From positions 62,001 through 126,000 of the forward strand of contig NZ_LIVV01000004.1 of assembly GCF_001905825.1 (NCBI RefSeq): a stretch of 64,000 bases of DNA, in the 5' to 3' direction. Origin of the DNA: Streptomyces sp. CB02009. GTDB taxonomy: Bacteria > Actinomycetota > Actinomycetes > Streptomycetales > Streptomycetaceae. The position numbers were made by a program, and so were the translations under genes. The number at the start of each line of letters is the position of its first letter. Position 1 is the stretch's first letter. Under the pieces are notes generated by a model. The model was not told the DNA's origin. It ran no database searches and saw only the letters and a list, made by a program, of their open reading frames with translations. Below, one piece after another: positions 60,105 through 64,000 of this stretch.

Positions 60105-62945
60105 CTACTCCGGCTTCGCGGCCGCCGTCTTCTTCGCGGCGGTCGTCTTCTTGGCCGTCGTCGTCTTCTTGGCGGCCGTCTTCTTGGCGGTCGTCGTCTT
60201 CTTCGCCGCGGTCTTCGTGGCGGTCTTCTTCGCGGTGGTCGCCTTCTTGGCCGGGGCCTTCTTGGCGGTCTTCTTCGCCGGTCCCTTGGCGCGCTTCTCC
60301 GCGAGGAGCTCGTAACCGCGCTCCGGCGTGATGTCCTCCACGCTGTCGCCGGTGCGCAGGGTGGCGTTGGTCTCGCCGTCCGTCACGTACGGGCCGAAGC
60401 GGCCGTCCTTGACGACCACGGGCTTCTCGCTGACCGGGTCGGTGCCCAGCTCCTTCAGCGGCGGCTTGGCCGCCGCCCGGCCCCGCTGCTTCGGCTGGGC
60501 GTAGATCGCGAGCGCCTCTTCGAGGGTGATCGTGAAGAGCTGCGCCTCCTCGGTGAGCGACCGCGAGTCCGTGCCCTTCTTCAGGTACGGGCCGTAGCGG
60601 CCGTTCTGCGCGGTGATCTCGACGCCCTCGGCGTCCGCGCCGACGATCCTGGGCAGGGACATCAGCCGGAGCGCGTCCTCCAGGGTGACGGTGTCGAGGG
60701 ACATCGACTTGAAGAGGGAGGCGGTACGCGGCTTCACCGCGTTCTTGCCGGTCTTCGGGGTGCCCTCGGGCAGGATCTCCGTGACGTACGGGCCGTAACG
60801 GCCGTCCTTCGCGACGATCTGGTTGCCGCTGACCGGGTCGGCGCCCAGCTCGAAGTCGCCGCTCGGCTTGGCGAGCAGTTCCTCGGCGAGCTCGACGGTC
60901 AGCTCGTCGGGTGCGAGCTCCTCGGGGACGTCGGCGCGCTGGTGGCCCTCGGCCTCCTTCTCGCCGCGCTCGACGTAGGGGCCGTAGCGGCCGACGCGGA
61001 GCACGATGTCGTTGCCGACGGGGAAGGAGGAGATCTCGCGGGCGTCGATCGCCCCGAGGTCGGTGACGAGTTCCTTGAGGCCGCCGAGGTGGTCCCCGTC
61101 GCCGTTGCCGGCGTCCGCGGCGCCGCCGGAGGCGGCCGTACCGGCCTCGCCCTCGCCGAAGTAGAAACGCTTCAGCCACGGCACGGACTGGGCCTCGCCC
61201 CGCGCGATGCGGTCGAGGTCGTCCTCCATCCGGGCGGTGAAGTCGTAGTCGACGAGCCGCCCGAAGTGCTTCTCCAGCAGGTTGACGACGGCGAAGCTCA
61301 GGAAGGACGGCACGAGGGCCGTGCCCTTCTTGAAGACGTAGCCGCGGTCGAGGATCGTGCCGATGATCGACGCGTACGTCGACGGGCGGCCGATCTCGCG
61401 CTCTTCCAGCTCCTTGACCAGCGAGGCCTCGGTGTAGCGGGCCGGCGGCTTGGTCGCGTGGCCGTCGACGGTGATCTCGTCGGCGGTCAGCGCGTCGCCC
61501 TCGGCGACCTGGGGCAGGCGCCGCTCGCGGTCGTCGAGCTCCGCGTTCGGGTCGTCGGCGCCCTCGACGTACGCCTTCATGAAGCCGTGGAAGGTGATCG
61601 TCTTGCCGGAGGCGCTGAACTCGGCGTCGCGGCCGTCGGCGGCCCGGCCGCCGATCTTCACGGTGACCGAGTTTCCGGTGGCGTCCTTCATCTGGGAGGC
61701 GACGGTCCGCTTCCAGATGAGCTCGTACAGCCGGAACTGGTCGCCGGTCAGACCGGTCTCCGCCGGAGTGCGGAAACGATCACCCGAAGGACGGATCGCC
61801 TCGTGCGCCTCCTGCGCGTTCTTGACCTTGCCCGCGTAGACGCGCGGCTTCTCCGGCAGGTAGTCGGCGCCGTAGAGCTGCGTGACCTGCGCGCGCGCCG
61901 CCGAGACGGCGGTGTCGGAGAGGATCGTGGAGTCCGTACGCATGTAGGTGATGAAGCCGTTCTCGTACAGCTTCTGCGCCACCTGCATGGTCGCCTTCGC
62001 ACCGAAGCCCAGCTTGCGGCTCGCCTCCTGCTGGAGGGTGGTGGTGCGGAAGGGCGCGTACGGGGAGCGGCGGTACGGCTTCGACTCGACCGAGCGCACC
62101 GCGAACGCGGTGTCGGCGAGCGCGGCGGCCAGGGCGCGGGCGTTCGCCTCGTCCAGGTGGAGGACGCTCTCGCTCTTCAGCCGGCCGTCGGCGCCGAAGT
62201 CACGGCCCTGCGCGACCCGCTTGCCGTCGACCGCCGCCAGGCGTGCGACCAGCTGCGACGGGTCGGACGCGTCACCGGTGCGGCCGGTGGCGAAGGTGCC
62301 GGTGAGGTCCCAGTACTCGGCGGAACGGAAGGCGATGCGCTCGCGCTCCCGCTCGACGACGAGGCGGGTGGCCACCGACTGGACGCGGCCCGCCGACAGC
62401 TTCGGCATGACCTTCTTCCACAGGACCGGCGAGACCTCGTAGCCGTAGAGGCGGTCGAGGATGCGGCGGGTCTCCTGGGCGTCGACCATGCGCTGGTTCA
62501 GCTCGCGCGGGTTGGCGACGGCCTCGCGGATCGCGTCCTTGGTGATCTCGTGGAAGACCATCCGGTGGACCGGGACCTTGGGCTTCAGGACTTCCTGGAG
62601 GTGCCACGCGATGGCCTCGCCCTCGCGGTCCTCATCGGTGGCGAGGAAGAGCTCGTCGGATTCGGCGAGGAGCTCCTTGAGCTTCCTGACCTGCGCCTTC
62701 TTGTCGGCGTTGACGACATAGATGGGCTGGAAGTCGTGCTCGACGTCGACGCCGAGGCGGCGCACCTCACCGGTGTACTTCTCGGGCACCTCCGCGGCGC
62801 CGCTGGGGAGGTCTCGGATGTGCCCGACGCTCGCCTCGACGACGTAGCCGGGGCCCAGGTAGCCCTTGATCGTCTTCGCCTTGGCAGGCGACTCGACGAT
62901 GACGAGTCGGCGGCCGCCGTGTGCGGCTTCGCTGGTCGGGGACAA
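60105..62945 (-). CDS. topA: DNA topoisomerase I
   Basis: TopA relaxes negative supercoils. The 946-residue protein has the Toprim start (RLVIVESPAKAKTIKGYLG) and DEDREGEAIAWHL, catalytic Tyr334 in FITYMRTDS, and several C-terminal repeat domains (GRYGPYL/GRFGPYV type). It ends in a tail of about 55 residues of Lys/Ala/Thr repeats (KKTAKKAPAKK, TTTAKKTAAKK), which in Streptomyces TopA supports processivity. No C4 zinc fingers are seen. The start is probably TTG 62945, where conservation begins (MSPTSE); upstream ATGs extend into non-conserved sequence. Confidence 0.95.
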   Translation of the reverse strand: MSPTSEAAHGGRRLVIVESPAKAKTIKGYLGPGYVVEASVGHIRDLPSGAAEVPEKYTGEVRRLGVDVEHDFQPIYVVNADKKAQVRKLKELLAESDELFLATDEDREGEAIAWHLQEVLKPKVPVHRMVFHEITKDAIREAVANPRELNQRMVDAQETRRILDRLYGYEVSPVLWKKVMPKLSAGRVQSVATRLVVERERERIAFRSAEYWDLTGTFATGRTGDASDPSQLVARLAAVDGKRVAQGRDFGADGRLKSESVLHLDEANARALAAALADTAFAVRSVESKPYRRSPYAPFRTTTLQQEASRKLGFGAKATMQVAQKLYENGFITYMRTDSTILSDTAVSAARAQVTQLYGADYLPEKPRVYAGKVKNAQEAHEAIRPSGDRFRTPAETGLTGDQFRLYELIWKRTVASQMKDATGNSVTVKIGGRAADGRDAEFSASGKTITFHGFMKAYVEGADDPNAELDDRERRLPQVAEGDALTADEITVDGHATKPPARYTEASLVKELEEREIGRPSTYASIIGTILDRGYVFKKGTALVPSFLSFAVVNLLEKHFGRLVDYDFTARMEDDLDRIARGEAQSVPWLKRFYFGEGEAGTAASGGAADAGNGDGDHLGGLKELVTDLGAIDAREISSFPVGNDIVLRVGRYGPYVERGEKEAEGHQRADVPEELAPDELTVELAEELLAKPSGDFELGADPVSGNQIVAKDGRYGPYVTEILPEGTPKTGKNAVKPRTASLFKSMSLDTVTLEDALRLMSLPRIVGADAEGVEITAQNGRYGPYLKKGTDSRSLTEEAQLFTITLEEALAIYAQPKQRGRAAAKPPLKELGTDPVSEKPVVVKDGRFGPYVTDGETNATLRTGDSVEDITPERGYELLAEKRAKGPAKKTAKKAPAKKATTAKKTATKTAAKKTTTAKKTAAKKTTTAKKTTAAKKTAAAKPE

Positions 62946-63182
62946 CTTCGCTCTTCTCTCCGGATCGACACTCTCTGGCACGTACGGCGCTGGCACGCAC
63001 GGCAGCGGCACGGACGGTGACGCTCCCGTCGCTGCGGAGTGTGACGGTACAACCCGCCCCCGTGTCAAACGGCGAAAGCCCGCAACGGCCACTCGAACGG
63101 TAACCCGAGTCCTGGCATTCCTGCCGCCCGGACTCCCGGTCGGGCGGGGCGCGACAGGATCAGGAGAGGACCGGCGAGGGGG

Positions 63183-63380
63183 TCAGAGGCGGCCGAAGCA
63201 CCAGACGCCGAGGGCGAGGAAGGCGGCGCCGGAGAGGCTCGTCAGCGCGACGGCGGCGCGCGGGGCGACCCCGTGGGCGACGGGCTCGCCGTGCAGTGTC
63301 CGCACGGTGGTCCACAGCAGCAGCGCGCCTCCGAACAGCGTGAACGCCGCCCCCGCGAAGATCGCCGGCCCGCTCTCCAT
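63183..63380 (-). CDS. Small two-helix membrane protein (65 aa)
   Basis: Residues 5-30 (PAIFAGAAFTLFGGALLLWTTV) and 44-63 (AVALTSLSGAAFLALGVWCF) are hydrophobic. No family is recognised. It lies alone upstream of topA; ATG 63380 is plausible. Confidence 0.6.
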   Translation of the reverse strand: MESGPAIFAGAAFTLFGGALLLWTTVRTLHGEPVAHGVAPRAAVALTSLSGAAFLALGVWCFGRL

Positions 63381-63583
63381 GCCCGTACCCCGTTCCGTTC
63401 ACGTGCGGTGTTGGTCTCCCGCTGCCGAGGCTGACACCTCCCGGCGTCGTGGGCGCGAATTCCGGGTGAACGACGCGGAGCATCCCGTACGGTTTCACGA
63501 AGATGGCCGGTAGTGACCCACCCGTCACTTCGCGCAAAGCTCCTGCTTCCCGGGCTGCCCGGGCCGCCCTCACGTCTCCTCCG

Positions 63584-64000
63584 TCACATCGTGTCGAGGG
63601 TGGCCCGGCGACGGCTGCCCCGCTCGAAGACACCGAGCAGGACGACGGCGAGCAGCCCCCAGCCGGCGCCCACGGCGAGCTCGGCCCCGAGCAGCGAACC
63701 GTCCAGACCGCCCCCGGCGGTCAGCCCGCGCGCCGCGTCCGCCGCGTGCGTGAGCTGCAGCAGCTCCCCGGCGGCCCGCATCCACCCCGGCAGCGTCTCC
63801 CGGGGCACGGCCGCGCCGGTCAGCAGGAGCAGTACGGAACTGGCCACGTTCGACACCAGGAACACGTCGCGGAAGCGGAGCCCGAGCGCGCCGAGCGCGA
63901 GCCCGAACGCCGAGCAGGCACCGGCCGCGACGAGCAGCACGAGACCGAGACCGGGCAGCGCCCCGGCGGGCACCGGCAGCCCGAGGACGAGCGAGGCGGC
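63584..64000 (-). CDS. ABC-2 type permease (N-terminal part outside window)
   Basis: The frame is open at the right edge. The visible 138 residues include hydrophobic helices LVLLVAAGACSAFGLALGALGL, VASSVLLLLTGAAV and LAVGAGWGLLAVVLLGVF, and the LPGWMRAAGELLQLTHAADAARGLTAG loop typical of ABC-2 permease C-termini. The ATPase partner should be beyond the edge. The gene ends in a basic tail (RGSRRRATLDTM). Confidence 0.78.
   Translation of the reverse strand, partial: AASLVLGLPVPAGALPGLGLVLLVAAGACSAFGLALGALGLRFRDVFLVSNVASSVLLLLTGAAVPRETLPGWMRAAGELLQLTHAADAARGLTAGGGLDGSLLGAELAVGAGWGLLAVVLLGVFERGSRRRATLDTM

Noticed and set aside
56491..60315. Long + strand open frames antisense to the Tmk fusion
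   Set aside because: The composition (Gly/Leu/Arg/Asp) mirrors the coiled coil on the other strand; there are no motifs or ribosome sites.

Overview
The window is a very GC-rich stretch of actinobacterial chromosome, most probably from a Streptomyces species. The evidence is GC-saturated third codon positions, many GTG starts, ATGA/GTGA gene overlaps, an ECF sigma factor carrying a rare TTA codon, an HTH/ATPase/DUF397 set of the kind that is multi-copy in Streptomyces, and neighbourhoods (fol cluster-ftsH-hpt-tilS-dacB-ppa, and holB-tmk-topA) that are familiar from Streptomyces cores. I see no prophage, CRISPR array, insertion sequence or rRNA. There is one tRNA, Thr(CGT).

Layout. At 1-13.5 kb lies a housekeeping block: folP (cut by the left edge), an NTF2-like gene, folB, folK and a DUF3180 gene run rightward; a SUKH-like gene, folE, ftsH, hpt, tilS, a zinc protease and dacB run leftward; ppa and a ThrE-type exporter run rightward. 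At 13.5-24 kb are a DedA protein, a YbjQ-like protein, a ClC channel with glutamate decarboxylase (a plausible acid-stress unit), a lipoprotein, a PadR-controlled ABC exporter, a DinB protein and an aldehyde dehydrogenase. At 24-26 kb is the HTH/ATPase/DUF397 set. At 26-28.4 kb an ECF sigma factor sits between two genes whose products share one extracellular domain. From 28.6 to 47.4 kb are FUSC, an unknown gene, HxlR/DUF2786/NmrA, an ABC-FtsX pair, GNAT, a quinone oxidoreductase, a HATPase-LuxR protein, a small PolA-like polymerase, a second ECF sigma/membrane protein pair, a DUF6479 protein, a SigJ-like sigma factor and a flavin-binding protein. From 47.5 kb to the right edge are tRNA-Thr, a secreted tripeptidyl-aminopeptidase-type hydrolase, holB, a two-component system facing an ABC-FtsX exporter, an MFS-thymidylate kinase fusion, topA, a small membrane protein and a truncated ABC-2 permease.

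How genes work together. FolE, FolB, FolK and FolP are four folate-pathway steps held in two opposed transcription units. Hpt and TilS neighbour FtsH as in many bacteria. HolB, Tmk and TopA form a DNA-replication group. Signalling is dense: three ECF-type sigma factors, one two-component system, a kinase-like LuxR regulator, and PadR, HxlR and HTH regulators.

The most unusual items are: the sigma factor with a TTA codon flanked by paired secreted and membrane-anchored copies of one domain; a 25-bp element repeated on both sides of the HTH/ATPase/DUF397 set; three matching 16-bp operators around padR and its ABC exporter; the MFS-Tmk-coiled-coil fusion; and many short coding minisatellites that add low-complexity tails or linkers to unrelated proteins. 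All start sites and functional calls come from reading the sequence alone.
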